NCBI GenBank assembly: GCA_033675265.1
Contig: JAUJYZ010001467.1
Coordinates: 434,001 to 498,000 of the forward strand
Origin: Actinostola sp. cb2023
Lineage: Eukaryota; Cnidaria; Anthozoa; Actiniaria; Actinostolidae
Direction: 5' to 3'
DNA length: 64,000 nucleotides
Shown: positions 26,635-36,829 of the stretch, piece by piece
How the letters are laid out: each line of letters starts with the position of its first letter
Numbering within the stretch: position 1 is the first letter of the stretch
Notes under the pieces: generated by a model
Seen by the model: the letters and a program-made list of their open reading frames with translations, nothing else
Database searches by the model: none
What the model was told of the DNA's origin: nothing
Translations under genes and position numbers: made by a program

Positions 26635-26809
26635 TAGGCCATTTCCGAGTTCCTTTTATCTTTGTTTCAAAACGAGTCTACGTGCGAAACCTTTCATGTG
26701 AAAATTAGTTTTATTTACATGAAAAAGGACAAATTATTTGCATAAGAAAGGTTTCGCACGTAGTAGACTCGTTTTGAAACAGAGATAAAAGGAACTCGAA
26801 AATGGACTA
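26635..26809. mobile_element. MITE with ~60-base TIRs, copy A
   Basis: The ends TAGGCCATTTCCGAG and (reversed) TAGTCCATTTTCGAG continue into AAACGAGTCTACGTGCGAA on both arms. The same element is at 55885-56056. This copy has a 3-base TAG duplication in the right arm (CGTAGTAGACTC) that copy B lacks. Confidence 0.8.
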
Positions 26810-27822
26810 TTAGTCACGATACTGAAACTCGGCCCAGATCGCACTCGGCCGCATCAGACGCAGGAACTCCGTCAAGATCAGTTTCCATCACCTGCTTCTC
26901 CACTACCATCGTTTATTTAACAAATATATTCCATTTTCCCGTGCGTCTGTACTCTTAAGGCTGATTTACACGGCACGACTTTGCCTACAACCTTCGCACA
27001 CAACTAGCTTACAACATGACTTACTTACCATTTACACAGCTACAACGTTTAGCTCGCGACACCACAAAATCGTGTACAACTTGTTCGGTTTGGATTTTGC
27101 CGCTCGAGCATCTTTTAAAATGATATTTGTGGCGGTATCGGTACAACAAGGTTACATCGCCCCACAATGTTACAAGTTTTTCAATGTCTTCCTCTAACCA
27201 TTCTTGTTTCACTTTCTAGGAAACCGGAGCTTTACTATTAGTCGATCGAGTAAATATTTCTTAGATTCTAATTTAAAAGGCACGCAAACGACTGATATTT
27301 TCACCTAAGATTAATCTAGCAGATTTACTGTAAATGTATGGCGAAACTCAACTTCCGTTTGGATTTTATCGCGATTCGGTTCTAGGAATCACGGTAATCC
27401 TTAAACTCTGACATGGCTTATTGAATAGCAAGCTCTCAAAAAATCATAAAATTAACAGAGAATGTATGGTTTTGGGGGACGCGGTCTCTAAGGTCCATAC
27501 ATTCTCTCTTATTTTTGCGACTTTTAAATGCCTGTTGTTCTGTTAGTATTCACCCAAACATGCTCAAACTCGGTAAACTTACTAATTTCAATGTTATCTG
27601 TTAAGTTTTGCACTCGGTCTCAGTCCTTTCCGCAACTGCGGAATGGCTAATACAAAGCGCATATCGCTAAAAGTGACATCAAGACAAGACATTGGGTTTC
27701 CTGTGGTCTTACATAGACGCATTCTATGGGACTTAACATTTCATTTTGGTCCCAACTTTGTTTTAGAGGAAATTTAATGTGTATCACATTGTTAAGGACT
27801 TGTGGTAGAGTGGTAAAGCTTA

Positions 27823-27936
27823 GAGTGCAAACCATAATATGTCCTTGAAATAGTACTCTATTGTTTTCTATTGTTTCATCAGTGCTATTTAGTACTAATT
27901 AGTTAGTACTGTTTCACGGACATATGGTTTGCACTC
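27823..27936. mobile_element. TA-flanked MITE, GAGTGCAA family, copy A
   Basis: The arms GAGTGCAAACCATA and its reverse complement enclose TATTTAGTACTAATTAG. The flanks are TA on each side. The copy at 57069-57182 has one arm mutated to GAGTGAAA. Confidence 0.75.
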
Positions 27937-28089
27937 TAACTGATTCTAATTATATATGCAAAACACCATAGAAATATGAATTCAGTCCGCAACTAAACAA
28001 ACCCACTCACAACTGGTCTTAACTTATATCAGATCATTGTGTATATAATTATTAATTTGCATCGTTTTTCTAGAATAATAAATGACAAC

Positions 28090-28219
28090 TTTTGAACACA
28101 ACATTTTATTGAACAAAATACACAACGCAAACAAATGACTATTCTCGTTCATATTTTCTGATTTCAAGGGTGCAATAGTGTCGTCAATGTTCTTCAATTC
28201 GCCATATTTGCTTCGTAAT
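28090..28219 (-). CDS. Terminal exon of SRCR-FN3 gene unit 2
   Basis: A strong acceptor (polypyrimidine tract then ATTACAG) opens this exon on the minus strand. An AATAAA signal at 28105-28110 and GT-rich sequence follow, so this looks like the last exon with its polyadenylation site. If spliced from the phase 0 exon at 28583-28648, the frame gives ITKQIWRIEEH and stops. A different phase would give LRSKYGELKNIDDTIAPLK, which looks more protein-like. An unseen exon may therefore lie between. No transmembrane segment is visible. The identical exon in unit 3 is at about 57335-57463. Confidence 0.6.
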
Positions 28220-28582
28220 CTGTAATAAATGAAAAGAAAAGAGAGAAAAGAGGGACGTTAGAAGTAGATGAAGAATTCCCAAATACAGTGAAAAGATCTC
28301 TATATTTCCCTACCATTACATAACAGTGCTATGATATTCTCCAGTCATGACGACGGCCATTACATCAGATGATATCCATTCCACCAGTTGTCACACCACT
28401 TTTTCTAAATCTGTTGCCTATTCGTATTGTCGTTTACCATCAAAGAATACTAATGGCTGTTCTATCTAAACAAGTAGCTCTAGACTGATATATCCACCAA
28501 TCAATAACCAATCAAATCTTTCTCGCAAGAAATATTTCAATTGGGAAAATTCCATTATATCCTCCTCCATGGTTCTATTTAC

Positions 28583-28648
28583 CTTTTGCATTGGTGCAGT
28601 TTCTGCTTGTTGTAAAAGTCTACTTGCCGTCTCCCCATAACCTTTGCC
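28583..28648 (-). CDS. FN3 end exon, unit 2 (66 bases)
   Basis: The exon sits between a TTGTCAAACAG acceptor and a GTAAAT donor, phase 0 at both ends. It encodes GKGYGETASRLLQQAETA and four more residues, completing the last strand of the FN3-like domain and starting a short linker. The intron that separates it from 28722 is only 73 bases. The unit 3 copy at 58044-58110 is one base longer, so one of the two copies is out of frame with the rest. Confidence 0.7.
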
Positions 28649-28721
28649 CTGTTTGACAAATAACTAAGTTGTGTTATTTCTGTCAACTTTTTAGTGCTCT
28701 TTTCTGTATTTCAACACTCAC

Positions 28722-28902
28722 CCCATTCTGTGCCTTGGTCACAGCCCTCACAGATACATTGTACGTAGTCCCAGGTTCTAACGGTACGTTGTAGGAACCA
28801 TTGTAGTACTTAACATCACCAATCGTAAAGCTATCAATACCATCAATTTCAAGGACCCACGAAGAAGATTGTCCAACTTTGTTCGTACGTATTTCATAAA
28901 AT
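28722..28902 (-). CDS. FN3-like domain, C-terminal half, unit 2
   Basis: This 181-base exon starts in phase 2 and ends in phase 0 (AATGGG then GTGAGT). It encodes FYEIRTNKVGQSSSWVLEID, then FTIGDVKYYNGSYNVPLEPG and TYNVSVRAVTKAQNG. The Y-x-V-x-V-RAVT ending and the 'FTIGDxKYYNGxYNxPL' block are typical of the membrane-proximal fibronectin type III domains of receptor-type surface proteins. The phase matches the exon at 46660-46771, 17.8 kb upstream, which supplies the first half. That distance is nearly all transposons. The exon lies inside duplicated block A. Confidence 0.8.
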
Positions 28903-28965
28903 CTGAAATAAACAAATCGGTTCCATTAACAAACCTGTTCTAAACAATATCTAATTCTTATTGAA

Positions 28966-29314
28966 TTACAATGATACAGTAAAAACCCGAATTTAAGAAA
29001 CTGCGGATTAAGAACCTCCACGCTGAAATTTAGCCAATTAAGCACCCATTATATAAGAACCAGTTCAGCCTGACAAATGAAGCATGTTCTTATGTGAAAA
29101 ATGACTAAAGCTCAGAACACACAGATACAGTCGGTGCCCAATATGCAGAAATATTATATTTACTATACAGTTGGGTTGTTAATGCCGGTTTAGTGTGTAT
29201 ATTAGACCTTTCAGGGTCAATAGTTCACTAATTAAAACAAATTGTAAGGAAATACACCATACTGTATCATGAACAATTGTTTTGTTTTTTGCCCTGTAAA
29301 TAAGAACCTGTTAA
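28966..29314. other. Start of the expanded unit 2 intron
   Basis: There is no coding sequence. It includes TATATAAGAACC and TTCAGC, a motif pair also found at 46143-46160 and, more loosely, at 37468-37480, so it may be the edge of another repeat. The block A homology ends at its left side. Confidence 0.5.
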
Positions 29315-29948
29315 GTAGGCTGGAAAGGGTTTTCTGACCGCGCGGAGAATGGTGACGAAAATATTTCAACAAAATGAAAACAAAATGGCGGCGCTTCCCG
29401 AGTCAGAAGAAAATCTACTAAACTTTGAATAAAACAAGTGATAATGACCATTTACTAAACAAATATTCTCACAAATACATTTATCATGGTCATTTTTACT
29501 TCGAAAAGGCCACAGCTTGATAGATCAGCGTAAATTATTGGTCGTTTCTGGTAATTCGAGACGATCGCACCAAATCAATGTAAAAACAACATTATTCTCC
29601 GTGATATAATAAAATAAATACTGTTTATACATCTCTCTATGTTTGTCTCTTTTTGCAAGCTTCTTTTAAAAACAGTGTACGATGTATTCTGTAAGTCTTT
29701 CTTTTGCAATCATAACGGCGCTGCACACGCGGAAATACATGACGTAAGTAAAACATCATTTCGTGAAAAAATATATCTAAGCTTATTGTACGCGTCAGAA
29801 ATCAGGTGTTGTAAAACTACTTTATATTACTTGAGCAGTTTAGAAATGGAATTCTCTGACTCCTCTGTTGATCCTAAAAAACATCTGCCGATCGGAAAAT
29901 GGACGCTTTGCAAGTCAAAAACAAAACATCAAAAATGTACATAAAAAT

Positions 29949-32331
29949 AAAGCTAAGAAGATGCTGTCGTGCAAACGTAGACTGGAGTTTAGCGAAGAAA
30001 TAGCGGAACATGTACCACGAAAGAAAACAAGATCAATGGTAAATGATGGGCACGAGCTGTCCAAAAATGTGAGACTTCATGTGTCATATATTAGCTTTGT
30101 CTGAATGTTCTTGTAAAACAAATATTTGTACATCTCCCATCCCAGAAAAATGAAGAGCAAGAACAACTAGGAACTAGAGTTGTCAACATGGATAGTCTTT
30201 GTAGATCATTACAATCATGTAGCAAATGCAACAAAGGTGAGTGTTAGTAGAGTAATGTCTTGAGATTCTCATTCAATTCTGTCCAACCAGGACAAATAGA
30301 GACTGTACTAACAGGGTAAGGTAATTGTTTCACTACAACAATATTTAAAAACAAACATAATAGACTCTGAAAAATAAAATTGTATTCCAGAAATCAAATA
30401 CATAACTCATATGGGCACACCATACACTTACCCTAACCTGATGAAGCATATGAACAGCAGGTCAATAAATCATGAACTCAGTTATTTTGTATCATTCAAA
30501 GTTCTGTTTTTGAAAGTGACAAAATAGTGTTCCAACAAAGTTGACTTCCTTATAATGATGCCATTTACATTATGTGATATAAATATAGTTCCTGAGTACA
30601 TGTGCATCATGTACAAATGTATAGATCATAATTTCACGTCATAATTTTACAGGTCCATTGTCACTTACAAATATAATTGATGAAAAGAGAGTTGGTCTTG
30701 CCAGTGAGTTCACAGTTCAATGCCAGTATTGTAGCAGCAACAATAAAGTAACAACATCAGAAAAGCATAAAAGTGGTAAAAGGGGGCCTCAAGCATATGA
30801 TATCAACAGTAGGGTAGTGCTTGGTTCGTTGGATGCTGGAATTGGCCATACACATCTGAGCACATTATTATCCACCATGAATGTACCACCAGTAAATCAT
30901 ACGACATTCAAAACAAGAGAGAGAGAGAGAAGTTGGTAGAGCTGTTGAAGAGCTTGCAAAAAGGAGCTGCAAAGAAAATATAGAAAAAGAAAAAAATCAT
31001 TATCTTAACACAGGTCATGGTGCTACCATGGGACTCATAACTGGTAAGGTCTTGGCATTCAGTACTAGATGTAAGACTTGTCGGGTATGCGAAGCTGCAA
31101 AGAAAAATGGGAAAGAGCCCAGATCACATGACTGCAGAGCCAATCATGAAGGCTCTTCAAAAATGATGGAATCAAGTGTTGCTTGTGAGCTGTTCACAAA
31201 TTCAGTCAAGGATGGCAAAGTAAAGTACTCAACATATGTTGGAGATGATGACAGTACAACTTTGTTGCACCTGTCGCAGAATGTTCCCTATGGCATCAAC
31301 AAATGGTCTGACCAATATCACACTAAAAGGTCCTTAGGCACCAGGCTTTACAATTTAAGTCAAAGAAAAAAAATCCCTGGTGCAACACCACTGTCATCTA
31401 AAGTCATCAACTACCTCACAAAGTGTTTTAGCTACTGCATTTCTCAAAATAAAAACAAATCAGAAGGACTTCAGAAAGGATTAAGATATATAGTTCCTCA
31501 CGCTTTTGGTGATCACCATCTATGCAATCCTAGTTGGTGTCGAGCATTAACAAATGTAACATCTTATAGACATGGGGAATTACCATATGGCAAAGATATG
31601 TATGGGAGTCACTAAGGATGGCACTCACTAGTCTCTTTGAGGAGTACGCCACAGACATAGCAGTGAAAAAGATTGCACCAGCAGAAAATTCTCAAAGGAA
31701 TGAATCACTGAACAATACAATTGGATCAACAAATTTGAAAATAAGGTAATAAAACTAGAAAATATTCAAATATATATTAATGTATATAAACACTAAGATA
31801 AACTATTATTTAATGTTACTCTCTATAAATAAAGTTTCTATCTATCTATCTATGATTATGTAAAAATAAATCAATAATCATTATTATTATTATTTTAGGT
31901 ACTATGGTGGTAGTGAGAGTAGCGACTTCCGGGTAGCTTGTGGTGTTGCACAAAAGAACATTGGGCACTCCTATGTAAGTAAGGCCTAGTTCAAACGCCG
32001 TACTTTCCAAGAGCCGTTCTTAATTACTTCAAAAGAAGCCGTCTCATTATCTATTGTTTGAAATGAGAACGGCTCATGATTAGCACGACGTCTGAACTAG
32101 GCCTAAGACACTAGAATCCATCAATATCCAGCCTGGATTACAGTGTGAAAGCCATGGTGAGTCACAAGATAAAATATCTTCTTTGGATGCCATTAGAAAA
32201 TTCACACGTAAATTCAAGCACAGAAGAAAAGAACTAACATCCAAGAAGATTTCAAGAAATGTTTTGAAAGACAAAAAGGAAGGGAGGAGCTATGAGACAG
32301 ATATTGGTCTTAACTTAGATGTTACATTGTC

Positions 32332-32393
<62 letters not shown>

Positions 32394-32446
32394 GTTATAG
32401 TCCTGCTGCTAAGAGCCAAAATTTACCCGAATTGTTCGTTTTATGA
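29949..32446 (+). pseudogene. Mutator-like transposase domain gene, broken
   Basis: Exons are inferred at about 29949-30068, 30146-30236, 30653-31745 and 31899-32446, joined by GT-AG introns with matching phases. The protein has paired cysteines (SCSKCNKGPLSLTN, then QCQYC), GSLDAGIGHTHLSTLL, TCRVCEAAKK, DCRANHEGSSKMME, YVGDDDSTTL, VINYLTKCFSYC, VPHAFGDHHLC, NSQRNESLNNTIGS and YYGGSESSDFRVACGVAQ. These are landmarks of the Mutator-like transposase domain of many invertebrate proteins. It is broken three ways: extra AG units near 30913-30932 shift the frame; the block that normally precedes TGHGA, with an early catalytic aspartate, is missing; and a MITE sits in the last exon at 31983-32103. 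A polyglutamine then polythreonine tract (CAA repeat) follows at 32333-32391. It is probably the remnant transposase of the 29315-37464 element. Confidence 0.8.
31983..32103. mobile_element. 121-base MITE inserted in transposase coding sequence
   Basis: The ends GGCCTAGTTCAAACGCCGT and (reversed) GGCCTAGTTCAGACGTCGT are inverted repeats, with AGAACGGCTC further in. TAA flanks both sides (31980-31982 and 32104-32106), a Harbinger-type 3-base duplication. Skipping the element and one TAA joins the two coding parts in frame across the serine-tyrosine-valine-serine region. Confidence 0.85.
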
Positions 32447-35400
32447 TAAAAGCATGAAACTTTGCAGAGTTGCTAACCTCTATGGGACAAACAATTATTG
32501 ATATGGAACCAGCTCAAATTCGCACTCTGATTCACGTAATGCGCATGTCAAAAAATGGCACATTTGGCTTCTGCATGGAAACGAGGCTGAGGTTGAATAA
32601 ATATGTTTTTCCTGTTAAATGATGAGTGTAATGTCGTATTATTACATGTTATGATTATAGTAGATGCTACAATGCTCTTGATAAGTTTTCAAATGGGTCA
32701 CATGATTGGTCACGTGACAATTTATTAGATTACTCCAAGGAAGTGATACACTATGTAGTTCATTATACGGTTTGCATTTTATACCTTGAACTTATTGCGA
32801 TGGAAAGTTTCTTATCATCATTCAAATGAGGAGGGCACGTCATGCAGCTGAACAATATCTAATAGGCCCCTAAATTCAGTTTGGTGGAATATGATGAAGA
32901 TGGACGATTTTGAGATTTTACCACAGGGATCCCGCATCAAATACCGTAAATGAGATTTATCATTTCAGTATATAATTCATATAATTTGGGCGTAATACCA
33001 AATTTAGTTTAGTGCAATCACTGAATCAAAATGGAATTACAGAATGATGCACAAATGTTTGCATGAAATCGATGCTCGCAAAGCATAAAATCAAAAATCA
33101 CTTTTTTAACGTGTCAAACGTACGTTTTTACCTATGGCCAAAATAGCTTACAATATGTTATCAGTTAAAGCTATTGACTGTTTAAAGATTGTCCGATTGA
33201 CACTAGCTTTGCAAAATGACAAAAAATATCGATCAGATGACAAAATATCAATTAATTGTTCCGGCTCATATTCAGACATTTGATCACTCGTTCCTAATTA
33301 CAATATCCACCGATTTGACTCAGTTACATCTTCTCTTGCAGCCTTTCTTGCAGCCACAGTGCATTAATTCATAGCAATAATCCTAGGCCTGTGTAAAGGT
33401 TGCCAAATTAATTGGCTTCCAATGATTCCTGTCCTTCTTATTTCCATCTCCAAGGACGTAGATGGAGATGGGAGGGTATGTTGCTTGAGAAAGACTTATG
33501 CAGGCTCCTCGGAAAATTGCTATCATTACCAACTCAGGCAGCCCTGGTACAACACACAGGATGTTTGGCTTTATTGACATCCAACAAGCTGCTTGTCCGA
33601 TCATAGAGTAGAACGACGCAAATATCTATCGAGAACAGCCATGCCATCATAACGCCTGATGATAGTTTTGCTAAAAGTTTACCATCCTTCAACAATTACA
33701 TTGCACATTCCCTCACTGTCTTTCTATCAACTTTAAATGTTGATGCAGCAAGTAATGTTGAAGAAGAAGATTCCTCATCACAGAAAATACATATTTCTTT
33801 TGACGAACCTGGCATAGCATATAATTAAAGATGACCGTCTTACCTTTTAATGCAGGACTTCTTTTTAGCTCTGATAAATATTATTTTTCCTCTTCTGAGC
33901 ACGTTCCAGGTTTGTATTGCTGAACATATCTGCATGCAAGACTTGTGCCATGATGCGAGTTTGTTCTTAATGGCAATACTGTATTCGAAGTACTTAGTAT
34001 TCACTAAGTATATGAAAAGGTGGATTCTAAGGTTTGCCCTATATTCAGTAGGATCACGAGAAAATCTTGAACCCATATGCAGGCTCCTCGGAAAATTGCT
34101 ATCATTGTGTGTTGTACCAGGATTCTAGTGCTTTAGTTAATTGGTGGGGATGTTGCTGATGACATGAAAGTCAAGCATCTTATAGTCATGGATAATAATG
34201 CACGTATCTGCTTCTTCATGATTGCTAGGCTCGATCCAGAACAGTCATCAGTTGATACATGATAGGACATGTTCCCATGTGTGCTGTAGCGGATCTCTTT
34301 TTCGCCATCTGTGGTCAGTGTTATTCAGCTGTGAAAGAAATTTGCCAAATAGTTTTGTTTAATGTTGCTCAGTCATCGCTTGCAGTACACGTCCCATATA
34401 AAGTATTACTCTCGTGCTTGACTCAAGTTGTTTGTTGATCAAATGGCTTGAATACGCTGTGTCCGGCAGAATATTCCTGAAATGTGGATGCGGTTTTCCC
34501 AGCGTTAGCATTTGCACAGCTCCATCGATGACTATTATATATTGCATCACAAGGTGATATTCACTTCAGTCGAATGGAGAGATTCTAAGCACTTTATACT
34601 AAAAATCCTGCCTCTTAGATGATGGATCTGGCATTGAGGAGACCCTTTTCAGTCGACCTACTAAGCAACCTGCCATTCATGTCATGGGGATGGAAAAAAT
34701 AAGGGAATCATTGGAAACCAATATAATTAATAGGTTGGCAACCCTTACACAGGCCTAGGATTCTTGCTATGAATTAATGCACTGTGGCTGCAAGAAAGGC
34801 TGCAAGGGAAGATGTGTAACTGAGTCAAATCGGTGGATATTGTAATGTAGGAACGAGTCAAATGTCTGAATATGATATTTGTCATCTGATCGATATTTTT
34901 TGTCATTTTGCAAAGCTAGTGTCAATCGGACAATCTTTAAACAGTCAATAGCTTTAACTGATAACATATTGTAAGCTATTTTGGCCATAAGCAAAAACGT
35001 ACGTTTGACACGTTAAAAAAGTGATTTTGAATTTAAACTTTGCGACAGCATCGATTTCATGCAAACATTTGTGCATCATTCTGTAATTCCATTTTGATTC
35101 AGTGATTGGACTAAACTAAATTTGGTATTACGCCCAGAGATGTTCAAGAAAACTCAACATACCAAATTATATGAATTATATACTGAAATGATAAATCTCA
35201 TTTACGGTATTTGATGCGGGATCCCTGTGGTAAAATCTCAAAATCGTCCATCTTCATCATATTCCACCAAACTGAATTTAGGGGCCTATTAGATATTGTT
35301 CAGCTGCATGACGTGCCCTCCTCATTTGAATGATGATAAGAAACTTTCCATCGCAATAAGTTCAAGGCATAAAATGCAAACCGTATAATGAACTACATAG

Positions 35401-35742
35401 TGTATCACTTCCTTGGAGTAATCTAATAAATTGTCACGTGACCAATCATGTGACCCATTTGAAAACTTATCAAGAGCATTGTAGCATCTACTATAATCAT
35501 AACATGTAATAATACGACATTACACTCATCATTTAACAGGAAAAACATTTATTCAACCTCAGCCTCGTTTCCATGCAGAAGCCAAATGTGCCATTTTTTG
35601 ACATGCGCATTACGTGAATCAGAGTGCGAATTTGAGCTGGTTCCATATCAATAATTGTTTGTCCCATAGATGTTAGCAACTCTGCAAAGTTTCATGCTTT
35701 TATCATAAAACGAACAATTTTGGCTCTTAGCAGCACTACTAT
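32405..35742. mobile_element. DNA element with ~1 kb terminal inverted repeats
   Basis: The left arm (about 32405-33440) and the right arm (about 34685-35742) are reverse complements over roughly 1 kb, with one notable 30-base difference near 35135. Outer ends begin GCTGCTAAGAGCCAAAA. Target duplications are not clear. The 1.25 kb centre holds a minus-strand fragment with VIDGAVQMLTLGKPHP and, at the inner edge of the right arm, plus-strand HCGCKKGCKGRC. Both are pieces I associate with a transposon-linked gene family of invertebrates. A 40-base segment (GCAGGCTCCTCGGAAAATTG) occurs twice, at about 33500 and 34078. Confidence 0.75.
34359..34550 (-). pseudogene. Fragment of transposon-linked gene (VIDGA motif)
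   Basis: This short frame reads MMQYIIVIDGAVQMLTLGKP and stops after about 63 codons. The V-x-V-I-D-G-A-x-x-x-Q/N-M-L pattern is one I have seen in multi-exon invertebrate proteins that end with cysteine-rich C-x-CK repeats. The matching cysteine motif is nearby at 34779-34815. The function of that family is unknown to me. Confidence 0.3.
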
Positions 35743-35810
35743 TATCAATAAGTTAAAAGTACTCGATGGCATAAACCTGGACACTATATCAAGTTCTGAA
35801 CTCAAATAAT

Positions 35811-36812
35811 TTGAAAAACTACTTCCTCCTCGCCAAATCCGTCCAAACAAGAACCAACTTCACTACAGTTCTAATTTAAATTATCATGTCATCTGTTTTG
35901 ATCTTGAAACGACATCCTTGGGTCGTTCGGCAGAAATCTGTCAATTAGCTGCAATCAAGGAAGATGGACATTGTTTATCTAAATACCTCGTCCCCAAAGG
36001 TGAAGTCAGTGACAGTGCTCAGATAGTAAATAATTTACACGTAGTTAAAGAAAATGGAAGAAGACTATTGTACAAGAATAACACTGAATTACCTACCGTA
36101 TCATTAGAAGTCTGCCTGGAAGAACTACTCCACTTCATTGCCCCACTTGATCAAGCTCTCAATCCAAAACCTGTAACTGTTCTACTTGGACACAATTCTG
36201 AACTCTTTGACACTCCTGTTCTCCTTCGTACTGCAGGTAAATCCTTTGTTGGTCAACTCCAAGACATGAATGTGTACTTTGCTGACAGCCGCTCAATCGT
36301 TCACTACCTCAAAAAACATCCTCCGCCAAATATAGAGATGCCCAGTAAAGAAAACCTATCAACTTTGTTCAACACTTTGATGAACGAAGAATTTGATGCA
36401 CACGATGCCCTCGAGGATTCAAAAGCACTGTGTAAACTGTTTTTGTCACGCAGTTCACCTCTCCAACTCAGTCGGGAACTCCTTGTAACAGCATTTCAGA
36501 TAGGATGCCTTTAGAGACATAAAGCTACTCGACCAAAGCAACGACCTCGTGCGTTCGTATCAAGGAAATATTTACGACCATTTTAACGATCAGGGTCCAG
36601 TTAAACTAGGAATCATTAAGAAGATGACGATCCAAGGAATTTCCTATCAGCACTTGAATCGTGTATACCAGCAGTACGGGAAAAGAGGACTGTATGCAGT
36701 ACTCGCTTTGCCGCCATCAACGTCCCCAACGACATCTCGACCAACAGCAAGAATTTCCAAGACTTCACGCATCATTGCTTCTATAATTTACCACTTCGAA
36801 ACACAGTAATCT
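35811..36812 (+). pseudogene. DEDDh 3'-5' exonuclease-like gene
   Basis: The frame runs from about 35811, without a clear start, through 36517. It holds all the DnaQ-type motifs: CFDLETTSLG with the DxE pair near 35900, LLGHNSELFDTPVLLR with the second aspartate, and FDAHDALEDSKALCKLF with the H-x5-D end. This is the fold of proofreading and RNase T-type exonucleases that remove nucleotides with two metal ions. A one-base frameshift near 36505 moves the frame into DAFRDIKLLDQSNDLVRSYQ and then VKLGIIKKMTIQGISYQHLN, ending at 36812. The ATG used is not evident and the upstream side abuts the inverted-repeat element, so the 5' end may be lost. It lies within the 29315-37464 element on the same strand as its transposase, so it is probably transposon cargo. 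Confidence 0.75.
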
Positions 36813-36829
36813 ATCCTCACTTGAAAGCC

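Larger units (their letters stand above)
24452..28965. repeat. Segmental duplication, copy A
   Basis: This block is nearly identical over long stretches to 53776-58415. Both hold the same order of a short CCAAAACCAAAG minisatellite, a tRNA-like piece, a T-rich repeat, MITEs, a hairpin at 27457-27507 and the three 3' exons of an SRCR-FN3 gene. Differences include an intact foldback element here at 25507-25769 (mostly deleted in copy B), an extra block of about 130 bases in copy B near 54630-54770, and a CTAT array present only in copy B. Confidence 0.9.

Noticed and set aside
27647..27835. Frame repeated at 56893-57081 (MV(C/F)TLSFTTLPQV).
   Set aside because: It ends in a MITE arm and is kept only through the block duplication.
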